From Lachnospiraceae bacterium (GTDB lineage Bacteria > Bacillota > Clostridia > Lachnospirales > Lachnospiraceae): a stretch of 51,832 bases of DNA. The notes beneath the pieces are model-generated. The model had not been told where the DNA came from, made no database searches, and saw only the letters and a program-made list of their open reading frames with translations. The stretch is taken from the NCBI GenBank assembly GCA_021770785.1, contig JAETQH010000057.1, positions 1 to 51,832 on the forward strand. The letters are read 5' to 3'. The translations under genes and the position numbers were made by a program. This document shows, one piece after another, positions 42,613 through 49,932 of this stretch (position 1 is its first letter; every line of letters begins with the position of its first letter).

Positions 42613-43762
42613 CTATGATTTTATAAAAATGATTCAGGAAGGTACTTTGGATGTAGTGGAATGGCTGGCGCTGCAAGATGAAGAAAGTATAAGAGAACGG
42701 GTATATGAACGTGTGCCGGAAGGATTGGACACTTCCGTTGGAAGCTATGAATATGACGCAATTGAGCCTACTAATACGGAATTTGCGGTTGCGTATTTCA
42801 TGTTGAGAAATGTCATACTGCTTGCTTTTCCACAGCATTCTTTTGGCGAGTGGCTTACAATGGCGGCGGCTTCCCGTGGAGTATACAGAAAAAGTGCCAC
42901 ATTTGCCAGCGGGGATCTTCTGATAACCGGCGCTGTCGGTACGGCAATACCGGCCGGAACTAAATTCTCCAATACAATACCGGCGGGTTCTGCCCTGGCA
43001 GTAAAATATTACACGTCACAGAAGTACGCGGTGGTGGGAGATGACGGGCAAATAGAGGTGGAGGTAATTTCAGATGAAATAGGCGCTGCAGGCAACGCCC
43101 AGGCAGAAGAAATCAATCTGAATTTATCGGGCATTGAAAATCTGGTGTCTATCAGTAATCCGACAGCATTTACAAACGGCGTGGATGAGGAAAAGGATGA
43201 TTCTCTCTTGGCAAGGCTTCTGGATAAGGTGAGAAATCCCATAAGCGGTGGAAATAAAAATGACTATAAACAATGGGCGAAAGAAGTACCAGGAGTGGCC
43301 GAGGTGGAAGTTATCTCTTTGTGGAATGGACCTGGTACCGTTCAGGTTATCATTATTGGCGAAGGCGGTTCTCCGATTCCGGATTTGGTAGACAGGGTAA
43401 AGGAGCATCTGGATCCTTCCGATCACGAGGGGGAAGGGGAGGGAAGGGCACCCATCGGGGCGGTTGTGACTGTGATTACCACAGAAAATTATGCAATCAG
43501 AATTGATATTACCGGTCTTGAATTTGAGGCGGGATACAGTCTGGTAAATACCCGGCAGAATATCATTGAAGCGGTGAAGGAGGAAGTTGCCAAAGTAAGC
43601 ATTGGCGGACTGGTGAGAATTCACTATGTAGAGGACGCCATCAAGCATGTGCCAGGGGTTAAAGATTTCGGGAGTATTCTGATGAATAAGTTAGGCAGCA
43701 ATATTCAGACGCCGGTTCATCTCAAACCTTCCGTCCAGGAGGTGTATTTTGATGGAAATTAG
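42596..43762 (+). CDS. xkdT: baseplate J-like protein (XkdT-like)
   Basis: ATG 42596 follows GAGGGGG. The 388-residue protein has the baseplate J order: TEFAVAYFMLRNVILLAFPQ, GEWLTMAAASRGVYRKSAT, TKFSNTIPAGSALAV, ISNPTAFTNGVDEEKDDSLL and GNKNDYKQWAKEVPGVAEVE, then ALWNGPGTVQVII-type SLWNGPGTVQVIIIGEGG. It is the wedge protein equivalent to gp6/gpJ. Confidence 0.92.
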   Translation: MPKLPSYDFIKMIQEGTLDVVEWLALQDEESIRERVYERVPEGLDTSVGSYEYDAIEPTNTEFAVAYFMLRNVILLAFPQHSFGEWLTMAAASRGVYRKSATFASGDLLITGAVGTAIPAGTKFSNTIPAGSALAVKYYTSQKYAVVGDDGQIEVEVISDEIGAAGNAQAEEINLNLSGIENLVSISNPTAFTNGVDEEKDDSLLARLLDKVRNPISGGNKNDYKQWAKEVPGVAEVEVISLWNGPGTVQVIIIGEGGSPIPDLVDRVKEHLDPSDHEGEGEGRAPIGAVVTVITTENYAIRIDITGLEFEAGYSLVNTRQNIIEAVKEEVAKVSIGGLVRIHYVEDAIKHVPGVKDFGSILMNKLGSNIQTPVHLKPSVQEVYFDGN

Positions 43763-44936
43763 CCGGTCTGATGTGATGCTGGGATATGTGGAAAGTTATT
43801 ATCGGGAAAGTCTGTTTTATACAGCTCAGAACAATGCCAAAGGCAAAGAACTAGATATAATCCATGCCATCATAGAAGATATGCCAAATCAATTCAATCC
43901 GCAAACCGCAACCTGGGGGCTGGGATTGTGGGAAGAAATGCTGGGAATCACCAGGGAAACAGAGAATATCGCTGATCGGCGGAGCCGTGTCATGATGAAA
44001 TTGTTGACTTTGCAAAGGATCACTCCTATTTCCCTGGAACGTCTGATAAAAAATGTTGCCGGGGCGAATGTGGATATTATCCGCAATATAGCGCCATATA
44101 CCTTCCAGGTTCGTATCAGAGATGATTCTTTAAATTGTGATAGCGGCTTGATTCGAAGAATCGTTGAGGATTATAAAGAGGCTCATATGGCTTTTTACCA
44201 GGCATATTATCTGGGGCAGATCGTCTTAAAAGAGCAATTCTATTTTAAGACAATTCACAGAATGGCTCTTTACTGGTTTGGCGAACGGGGGATTCTGAAC
44301 GGGGGATTTCTGCTGGACGGAAGTCGGCTGTTGAATACAGAGTTCCCGCCTTACCATATGAGGGTACAAAACTTGTTTTCCGTGTTCCAACCGGAAGGAA
44401 TCTATCTGAAAAAAACAAACAACGCTTTTTCTTTTGCGGCGGAAGAAAAGTACCCTGTTTTCCTTGTCCATACGTTTGCCTGCTATTGGTGGGGAGAATC
44501 CGACAGGCTCCTGAATGGCAAGTATCTTTTGGATGGAGCAATTTGTCTGGACCGTTTCTTTCCACCGTATAAATTAAAGGTTTTCCATAGGGCTGTATTG
44601 GCCTTGCAGGGGCTTATTTCAGCGAAGGCCATGTGGAATACCTTTAGGACAGAAAATGCCCTGAAATTTGAAATCAGGAGCTTATTTCGATATAAAGTCT
44701 GCTGGTGGGAGGGCGCACTAAACGGAGAATACAGATTAGACGGGGAGAGAAATCTGGACAATGGATTTCCGCAGTATAAAGCAAAGGTAACACACAGGGG
44801 TGAAGTGGCTGCCAGAGAAGGCTTTTCAGCGCCTACGGTCACGGTCACGCACAATTTATGGTATCTGGATGGCGCAGTTCCTCTGGACGGCAGCCAAACT
44901 CTGGATGCTTATCAGAGTAAGGAGGTTTTAGAATAA
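43752..44936 (+). CDS. XkdU-like (DUF2313) baseplate protein with a repeat-bearing C-terminal extension
   Basis: ATG 43752 lies eight bases after AGGAGGTG; TTG 43749 is in frame. Residues 1-185 match XkdU/gpI-type proteins: MNQFNPQTATWGLGLWEEML-like NQFNPQTATWGLGLWEEMLG, TLQRITPISLERLIKNVAG. The other 210 residues form about four repeats of the pattern W-G/E...LNG-x-x-LDG-x-x-x-L(D/N)-x-x-x-P-x-Y-x-x-x-V (near 180, 255, 315 and 375). This extension roughly doubles the usual length and may attach tail fibres. Confidence 0.78.
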   Translation: MEISRSDVMLGYVESYYRESLFYTAQNNAKGKELDIIHAIIEDMPNQFNPQTATWGLGLWEEMLGITRETENIADRRSRVMMKLLTLQRITPISLERLIKNVAGANVDIIRNIAPYTFQVRIRDDSLNCDSGLIRRIVEDYKEAHMAFYQAYYLGQIVLKEQFYFKTIHRMALYWFGERGILNGGFLLDGSRLLNTEFPPYHMRVQNLFSVFQPEGIYLKKTNNAFSFAAEEKYPVFLVHTFACYWWGESDRLLNGKYLLDGAICLDRFFPPYKLKVFHRAVLALQGLISAKAMWNTFRTENALKFEIRSLFRYKVCWWEGALNGEYRLDGERNLDNGFPQYKAKVTHRGEVAAREGFSAPTVTVTHNLWYLDGAVPLDGSQTLDAYQSKEVLE

Positions 44937-45316
44937 TGGCAGAAAGTATTGTAACAGACATTGCAAGGGAAAAGATGCTGAAAGCGAGAGCTGGGGTGGC
45001 TCCCCTTCCTAAAATCGTGGGGATGGCGTTTGGAGATGGCGCAAAGAATGCTTCCGGCGGCGTGATTGCTCCCGTTGCAGATCAGACAGAATTGCGCCAT
45101 GAGCTTCTCAGAAAGGAAATTGACAGATATGAAGTAGTTTCCCGGCTTGTTTACCGGTATGTCTGCACATTGGGAGAAGGGGAGCTGGCAAACAAGTATC
45201 TCAATGAAGTGGCGCTGTATGATGAAGACGGGGATTTGATTGCTATAAAGTCATTTCTGGACAAGGGAAAAGACGAGGACCAGGAAATGGGATTCGAGAT
45301 TGATGATACATTCTAG
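44936..45316 (+). CDS. tail-collar fibre N-terminal domain protein
   Basis: The 126-residue protein begins with IVTDIAREKMLKARAGVAPL, then KIVGMAFGDGAKNASG, ELRHELLRKEIDRYEVVSR and LNEVALYDEDGDLIAIKSF. This is the pattern of the phage tail-collar fibre N-terminal domain that docks fibres to the baseplate. Here the domain is a stand-alone protein, and the fibre-like tip is the DGR target further on. TAATG overlap with the XkdU gene. Confidence 0.8.
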   Translation: MAESIVTDIAREKMLKARAGVAPLPKIVGMAFGDGAKNASGGVIAPVADQTELRHELLRKEIDRYEVVSRLVYRYVCTLGEGELANKYLNEVALYDEDGDLIAIKSFLDKGKDEDQEMGFEIDDTF

Positions 45317-45327
45317 GAGGTGGAGCA

Positions 45328-45540
45328 ATGGCAAAATATGATGTTTCTAATCCCAGGTATAGCAATCAAATACGGAAACTGGAGAAATCAGATCCGGCTC
45401 ATGCGAATATTTTCAATCCGATGTTTCAGCAGCTTCTGGAAAATGATGAATGTTTAAAGCACATGAAGGATGATGAAACCGATCAGACGTACCATTTTGG
45501 AGTGGAAAACGGTCTTCTGTATATAGAAACCGATACTTAA
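45328..45540 (+). CDS. small tail-associated protein (70 aa)
   Basis: ATG 45328 follows TAGGAGGTGG. The 70-residue protein reads YDVSNPRYSNQIRKLEKSDP, AHANIFNPMFQQLLEN and YHFGVENGLLYIE. A similar short protein often accompanies tail-collar fibre genes in Clostridia phages. It may bridge fibre and tip. It is not an Avd-like helical bundle. Confidence 0.6.
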   Translation: MAKYDVSNPRYSNQIRKLEKSDPAHANIFNPMFQQLLENDECLKHMKDDETDQTYHFGVENGLLYIETDT

Positions 45541-45552
45541 AATATCGCTATT

Positions 45553-45567
45553 TGATATAAAATAACA
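45553..45567 (+). repeat. 15-base direct repeat shared with 51720-51734
   Basis: TGATATAAAATAACA lies in the gap before the DGR target gene and occurs again exactly in the gap after the endolysin gene. Both copies flank the DGR-lysis segment. Confidence 0.4.
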
Positions 45568-45616
45568 AATAAATCTGAAAGTAACGGAATGTAGTATAGT
45601 GAGAGGTGGTAAATTT

Positions 45617-46912
45617 ATGCCTGAAAGAATTTATGTAGCGGATAAAGCTACGCTGGATAAAGTGTATGAAAATACACAGAAACTTTTGAATAATCTGGTT
45701 CCACAGGATTCACCTGTGTATGGAATGATTATTCATGAGGCAGATTTGAACCCTGCCACAAGGGTCGAGTATATCGGCGCCAATAAGGACTTTACCCCTA
45801 TGATGATGAATATGGATACCCATATCATGGATTATGGTTCCTGGGGGAACTGGGAGTGGCTGAAAGCCAATAAGCCGGTAATGGCAAACTGGGGAGGTGG
45901 GATAGAGTATTATCTGAATGAAAACGATTATACAAAAAAAGCCAGTGACGGCTCTGCTTCAGATGTGGCCAACGTAGATTATGCCGGGAATGCAATGGCA
46001 GTCATTAAAAAGATATATACCCATACATATAAAATCGGGTATGACCGGTATGTACTTTTTTGCGAGCGGAAGCTGACGGATGATTTCAAGCCCATTGGTT
46101 TTAATGTGCTGGGAAAAGAACGGGATTATATGTTGATACCGTTGTTTTATGGCTCCATTGATGGGAACGGAAAAATGCGGAGCATTGCCGGCCAGTGGAG
46201 CTGGGGAACGGCAACCGGAGCCACAAGCGATACAAACGTGACCGCAAATGTAACAACGGAAGTGCAGAATGCTGCCATAAAGAAAACGGATCCGGAAGCC
46301 CTTTTCTTTGGCGGCGCCTTAATGAATACGCTGGCAGATATTTGCGTAATGCTTACAAAGTCCACAAATACCCAGGCATCATTCGGGGCGGGTATGTCAA
46401 CGGCATATGTAAATGACAAAGAACAGAAACACGGAACAAAGGTAAATACGGTTATTGGCGGCGGGCAGTTTTATGGTTCAAAGGATGAAAAGAGCTTCAA
46501 TAAGATTTTTCACTCCTGCGTCCTGGGATCGCAAATGCTCTGGCAGAGAGATCCGTATACATTGATGGTAAACGGCATTATTAAGGTAAGCCCAGATTAT
46601 ACCTATGATCTGACCGGAGCCCAATACGTTGATACAGGAGTGAAACTGGCGTCAAATAATTATTATGCCATCACACAGGTAGTTCCTGAATTTGGGGCGG
46701 TTCCAACTGCAGAAGTGATTTGTACTTCCCTTACCGGGTATTGCGATCATACATGGGTAACAGCTACGGATGTGCGAGTAGCGTTCCGGCTGGGCGACTG
46801 CACCAACGGGGCTAACGGGGGCTTGTTTTCCCGCGCGTTCAACCCTACCGCGGCTTGCGCCTGGTGGTACAACGGCGCCTCGCTTCTCCAGGCACAACCT
46901 GCCACTGCGTAG
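45617..46912 (+). CDS. DGR target: tail tip / receptor-binding protein with variable C-terminus
   Basis: ATG 45617 lies seven bases after AGAGGTGG; a GTG at 45599 in frame is not spaced correctly. The 431-residue protein has an N-terminal part with YVADKATLDKVYENTQKLLN (probable attachment), a central beta-rich region with DYAGNAMAVIKKIYTHTYKI and GSIDGNGKMRSIAGQWSWGT, and a C-terminal C-type-lectin-like end (FRLGDCTNGANGGLFSRAF). The VR covers residues 389-422. Residues that differ from the template are D394, T396, A407, P410, C414 and Y418. Position after the tail-collar gene suggests it binds the host surface. Confidence 0.9.
   Translation: MPERIYVADKATLDKVYENTQKLLNNLVPQDSPVYGMIIHEADLNPATRVEYIGANKDFTPMMMNMDTHIMDYGSWGNWEWLKANKPVMANWGGGIEYYLNENDYTKKASDGSASDVANVDYAGNAMAVIKKIYTHTYKIGYDRYVLFCERKLTDDFKPIGFNVLGKERDYMLIPLFYGSIDGNGKMRSIAGQWSWGTATGATSDTNVTANVTTEVQNAAIKKTDPEALFFGGALMNTLADICVMLTKSTNTQASFGAGMSTAYVNDKEQKHGTKVNTVIGGGQFYGSKDEKSFNKIFHSCVLGSQMLWQRDPYTLMVNGIIKVSPDYTYDLTGAQYVDTGVKLASNNYYAITQVVPEFGAVPTAEVICTSLTGYCDHTWVTATDVRVAFRLGDCTNGANGGLFSRAFNPTAACAWWYNGASLLQAQPATA
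46781..46882 (+). repeat. DGR variable repeat (VR)
   Basis: This 102-base segment aligns without gaps to the TR at 47050-47151 (offset 269). In the first 100 positions there are 8 mismatches, at 46796, 46803, 46835, 46844, 46845, 46856, 46857 and 46868, and each is an adenine in TR (20 adenines in total). The three bases and beyond after 46881 begin to diverge, marking the 3' boundary near the invariant GGCGCCTC. Confidence 0.95.
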
Positions 46913-46925
46913 CAGTGTAGGGGGT

Positions 46926-46979
46926 TTGGGGGTCTTCCCCCAATAAAGGTTTTAGGGGGTTTGGGGGAATTCCCCCAAA
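46926..46979. repeat. two tandem GC-rich palindromes just downstream of VR
   Basis: TTGGGGG (46926-46932), loop TCTT, CCCCCAA (46937-46943), and then TTTGGGGG (46960-46967), loop AATT, CCCCCAAA (46972-46979). Both lie in a repeated unit beginning AGGGGGTTTGGGGG. Other DGRs have a hairpin with a similar stem and four-base loop at this place that helps retrohoming. They may also act in transcription termination. Confidence 0.75.
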
Positions 46980-47049
46980 AGGTTTTTATAATTTTTGCAA
47001 AATGAAAATACACCTACGAAAACAGGGGTTGTCGGGGCGGCTTTAGCGG

Positions 47050-47151
47050 GCGTTCCGGCTGGGCAACTGCAACAACGGGGCTAACGGGGGCTTGTTTTCC
47101 CGCACGTTCAACAATACCGCGGCTAACGCCTGGTGGAACAACGGCGCCTCA
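47050..47151 (+). repeat. DGR template repeat (TR)
   Basis: This is the template copy, in the non-coding gap between target and RT genes. Read in the VR frame it has AAC or AAT codons where VR has D, T, P, C and Y, the codon choice known for DGR templates. It would be transcribed to RNA and reverse transcribed with adenine-specific errors. The rest of the 410-base gap (46913-47322) holds the palindromes and no convincing gene. Confidence 0.95.
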
Positions 47152-47322
47152 TTTCTATCTTGGAATGGAATAATCATACAAATGCCACCGACAATCCTAC
47201 ACCCCTGACGGTTGAAATACCGTTATATCCGCCATTATTGGTTTTGGTGAGTGGAAATTATTCCGATGCAGGTGTTGCAAGTACAGAGATATGTAGGAAA
47301 GTGACAAGGAGATAGAAGCAAA

Positions 47323-48528
47323 ATGTCTTATGCATACGATATTGAGAAAGTTTTGGAAGTACCGTGGGTGAAGAAAAAAAGTTATAGATACCTTTATCAG
47401 ATAGCCTGCCAGAAGAAGGTGATTATTCGTGCTTTTGAGCGTATGAGAAGGAAAAAGACAACCAGGAAAGAGATTGTCGAAATCGAGAATGATTTTGACA
47501 ATTGGGTTGAGAAAATCCAGAAAATGCTTATCAACACAAAGCCCAAAGGCTGGCATGTAGAGAATCCAGAACTGGCATTTAAACCTAAAATACACAAGCC
47601 AATAAGGATTAAGGAGGCTGGAAAATTCAGAATTATCTATGTTCCCGGCGTGGTGGAGCAGTGGATTCATCATATCATTATTTTGATTTTGGAGCCTATT
47701 TTACGTGGAAGCGCCTATGCGCATACTTATGCTTCCTTTCCGAAAAGAGGATCTCATAAGGGAAAAAAGGCAATCAGCAGGTGGATTCACCGGGGAAAGG
47801 GCATAAGGAATTATGCAGAGTGTGACATCCGGCATTTCTACGATCATGTCAGGTATCCGATTGTGCGAAAGAAATTGGAAAAAAGGATTCATGACAATTT
47901 TTTTCTGCATTTGATTGATGTATCTATGCGGCAGTTTCTGGTTAGAGGAATTCCCTTGGGCTTTTTTCTCAGCCAGTGGCTTGCTAATTTTCTGCTGCAG
48001 GAAATGGATTATATGGTGAAAAACGTATATGGCATTGCCCATTATACCAGATACATGGATAACCTTACTTTTATGGATGACAACAAAAAGAAGCTTCACG
48101 GTGTTATAAAAGGGGTTAAATCATGGCTTGGCAAGCACCGGTTAACATTAAAGGATGATTGGCAGGTGTCCAGATTTGACTTTGTAAAAAAGAACGGAAA
48201 AAGAACCGGAAGGCGAATATCTGCAATGGGATTTTATTTTTACCGTGACCGTGTGATTATGAGAAAGCATATCATGGTTCATCTGGCAGCGGCGGCAAGG
48301 AAAATAAGAAAGAAGAAGGAAAAGCACCAGGCATTTCCTAAAAAACTATGCTGTAGTTTTATCTCTTTGATGGGGTGGGTATCATGCACGGATACCTATA
48401 CTTGGTATCTTGTGAATGTCAAGCCGTTTGTGATGGTAAGGAGTATTAAGAAAATTATATCAAAGTTGGCAAAGGAGGATAACAGGAATGACAAACTGGC
48501 AGGAAGAATTATCTGTGCGGCGTCCTGA
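47323..48528 (+). CDS. DGR reverse transcriptase
   Basis: ATG 47323 follows GGAG. The 401-residue protein has RT motifs in order: a KFRIIYVPGVVEQWIHHIII segment (motifs 1-2), catalytic D168 in ECDIRHFYDHV (motif A), GIPLGFFLSQWLANF with the SQ pair at 217-218 that is characteristic of DGR RTs, and YMDN at 244-247 with the following LTFMDDNKKKLH. Most RTs have YxDD, so the second Asp is Asn here. The C-terminal basic domain (thumb-like) has about 140 residues. It copies TR RNA and, with the target gene, forms the DGR. No maturase or retron features are seen. Confidence 0.93.
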   Translation: MSYAYDIEKVLEVPWVKKKSYRYLYQIACQKKVIIRAFERMRRKKTTRKEIVEIENDFDNWVEKIQKMLINTKPKGWHVENPELAFKPKIHKPIRIKEAGKFRIIYVPGVVEQWIHHIIILILEPILRGSAYAHTYASFPKRGSHKGKKAISRWIHRGKGIRNYAECDIRHFYDHVRYPIVRKKLEKRIHDNFFLHLIDVSMRQFLVRGIPLGFFLSQWLANFLLQEMDYMVKNVYGIAHYTRYMDNLTFMDDNKKKLHGVIKGVKSWLGKHRLTLKDDWQVSRFDFVKKNGKRTGRRISAMGFYFYRDRVIMRKHIMVHLAAAARKIRKKKEKHQAFPKKLCCSFISLMGWVSCTDTYTWYLVNVKPFVMVRSIKKIISKLAKEDNRNDKLAGRIICAAS

Positions 48529-48832
48529 AGCTCTGGAAAGCCTTAACCGAAGGGGCTATATCCAGAGAAAGGACATTCAGCCGTATGAGAAGGAAAATTC
48601 GGATGGCACAAAGGAATCAGGCTGGAAATGCCAGAGCAGATTTATTTCGGAAGAAGAATATAATTTGCTTCTGGTTCAGGAAGAAATGAATCAAAATACC
48701 AATGATAATCTGCTTGTATGCATGGCGGCGCAGGCAGAGATCTATGAGCGGTTATTGGAGCAGGAACAAAATCAGTTGGCTACAATGGCTGCTATTGCAG
48801 AAATTTATGAAAAGCAAAATGGAGGTGCTTAA
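48488..48832 (+). CDS. hypothetical tail-region protein (114 aa)
   Basis: ATG 48488 follows AAAGGAGG and overlaps the RT end by 41 bases. The 114-residue protein has LESLNRRGYIQRKDIQPYEK and a helical C-terminus with two similar units (VCMAAQAEIYERLLEQ and ATMAAIAEIYEKQ). Similar short proteins follow tail-fibre genes in other Clostridia phages, so it is probably fibre-associated and not part of the DGR. It lacks the basic four-helix character of Avd, though this cannot be fully excluded. Confidence 0.55.
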   Translation: MTNWQEELSVRRPEALESLNRRGYIQRKDIQPYEKENSDGTKESGWKCQSRFISEEEYNLLLVQEEMNQNTNDNLLVCMAAQAEIYERLLEQEQNQLATMAAIAEIYEKQNGGA

Positions 48833-48834
48833 TT

Positions 48835-48954
48835 ATGTTGGAACTGTACATCAAACTTGTGACACACAAGATGAGAACTATTGAAAGTTTGCCAGATGAA
48901 TTCAGAGAGGCGGTAAAAGAGGCGCTTGGGCTGACAGAGGGGACTGATTCTTAA
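48835..48954 (+). CDS. CD1375-like small protein (39 aa)
   Basis: ATG 48835 follows GGAGGT at eight bases. The 39-residue product reads MLELYIKLVTHKMRTIESLP then FREAVKEALG. This is the pattern of the CD1375 family of short phage proteins, found between the tail fibre and lysis genes. Function unknown; it occupies the position of XkdX in PBSX. Confidence 0.65.
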   Translation: MLELYIKLVTHKMRTIESLPDEFREAVKEALGLTEGTDS

Positions 48955-49001
48955 TGATTTCAGGCTCCTTTTGTTTATAAAAAACATAGGAAGGAGGGCT
49001 T

Positions 49002-49244
49002 ATGTTAGAGGATCTGGATGAAGTCGCATTGCTTGAGCTGTTAGAGCTTTATATGGAGATGGTAGAAAAGCAGGATGAGGTTATCTGCAGACTCGGAAGG
49101 CTTGTGTCCCGTCAGGCAACGGATATTCTGCACTATAAAAATCTTCTCAATATTGAGAGTGAAGAAGACCGGATTTTAGAGCAGGATAAAAGGCTTGCAG
49201 AGGAAGCAATGCGGGAATATGAAATGACAAAATTAGAGCCGTAA
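49002..49244 (+). CDS. coiled-coil hypothetical protein (80 aa)
   Basis: ATG 49002 follows AGGAGGG. The 80-residue acidic protein is leucine- and glutamate-rich (VALLELLELYMEMVEKQ) and looks helical throughout. It lies directly before the lysis genes. An intrinsic terminator overlaps its stop. Function unknown. Confidence 0.55.
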   Translation: MLEDLDEVALLELLELYMEMVEKQDEVICRLGRLVSRQATDILHYKNLLNIESEEDRILEQDKRLAEEAMREYEMTKLEP

Positions 49245-49257
49245 GGCTCTTTTTTTG
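49235..49257 (+). terminator. intrinsic terminator before the lysis genes
   Basis: AGAGCC (49235-49240) pairs with GGCTCT (49245-49250) around GTAA, followed by seven T. It overlaps the stop codon of the 49002 gene and should end or reduce tail transcripts. Confidence 0.85.
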
Positions 49258-49275
49258 TGGAAGGAGGTGAGAAAC

Positions 49276-49587
49276 TTGGATTTAACAGCCATTATTATCG
49301 CTATGAGTATTCCCAGCGCGATTACCGGTTTCTGTTTCTGGTGTCTGGAAAAACGTATAGACAAAAGAAACAAAGAACTGGATGAGAAGGAAGCTGCCAG
49401 GGAAGAAAATGAAATTCTTATGGTAAAAAGCATTGGGGCGGCTATTGCCCTTGGTGAAGCGGCTGCTCTGGCGCTAAAAAATGGGCATACAAACGGAGAA
49501 ACAGAAGCAGCCCTGGAATATGCCCGGAACATTAAACATGAACAAAAAGAATTCCTGCAGCGGCAGGCCATTGATCACTTATATTAG
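49276..49587 (+). CDS. small membrane protein of the lysis region
   Basis: TTG 49276 lies six bases after AAGGAGGTGA. The 103-residue protein begins with one membrane segment (LTAIIIAMSIPSAITGFCFW), then a charged helix (KRNKELDEKEAAREENEILM) and an Ala-rich region. One N-terminal anchor plus a charged cytoplasmic tail is typical of a holin-accessory or antiholin-like protein. Its position before the holin supports a lysis role; this is inferred. Confidence 0.6.
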   Translation: MDLTAIIIAMSIPSAITGFCFWCLEKRIDKRNKELDEKEAAREENEILMVKSIGAAIALGEAAALALKNGHTNGETEAALEYARNIKHEQKEFLQRQAIDHLY

Positions 49588-49599
49588 GGAGGATGTCTT

Positions 49600-49917
49600 A
49601 TGGAAACTTTATTAACCAATATGTCAATGATTCTTCTGGTTACAGCGGCAATCTGTACGCTGGTGTCGATTATTACAGAGTTTACAAAAGAAATCGGGAT
49701 TCTGAACCGGATTCCGACTGATCTTCAGGTACTGGTACTCAGCATTATTATCTGTACCATTGTTTTTTTCGCTTACATTTCTTATGCGAAAATCAGTTTT
49801 ATTTGGTATTACCTGGTTGCCACTGTTTTTGCCGCCTTTGTTATTGCGATTATTTGTACAAAGGGATGGGACTATCTGATCGGTATCTGGAAACGGTTCT
49901 ACCGTAAGGAATTGTAA
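49600..49917 (+). CDS. holin
   Basis: ATG 49600 follows GGGAGG. The 105-residue protein has three membrane segments: MSMILLVTAAICTLVSIITE, LQVLVLSIIICTIVFFAYI and YYLVATVFAAFVIAIICT, ending with a positively charged WKRFYRKEL. Size, three segments and the basic tail match phage holins. It forms membrane lesions that release the endolysin encoded 16 bases downstream. Confidence 0.8.
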   Translation: METLLTNMSMILLVTAAICTLVSIITEFTKEIGILNRIPTDLQVLVLSIIICTIVFFAYISYAKISFIWYYLVATVFAAFVIAIICTKGWDYLIGIWKRFYRKEL

Positions 49918-49932
49918 GGGGGAGTCGGGAGC

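Noticed and set aside
46926..46979. Palindromes read only as a transcription terminator
   Set aside because: T-run is interrupted (GGTTTTTATAATTTTT) and two copies lie exactly where DGR hairpins occur; a terminator role may coexist but does not explain the duplication.
47133..47315. 60-residue frame beginning inside TR
   Set aside because: GTG start within the template repeat and no ribosome binding site; kept only as a question about the TR 3' flank.
47323..48528. Retron, group II intron or abortive-infection RT
   Set aside because: VR/TR pair with adenine-only changes and the DGR SQ motif decide for a DGR; no msr/msd-like RNA or intron domains were seen.
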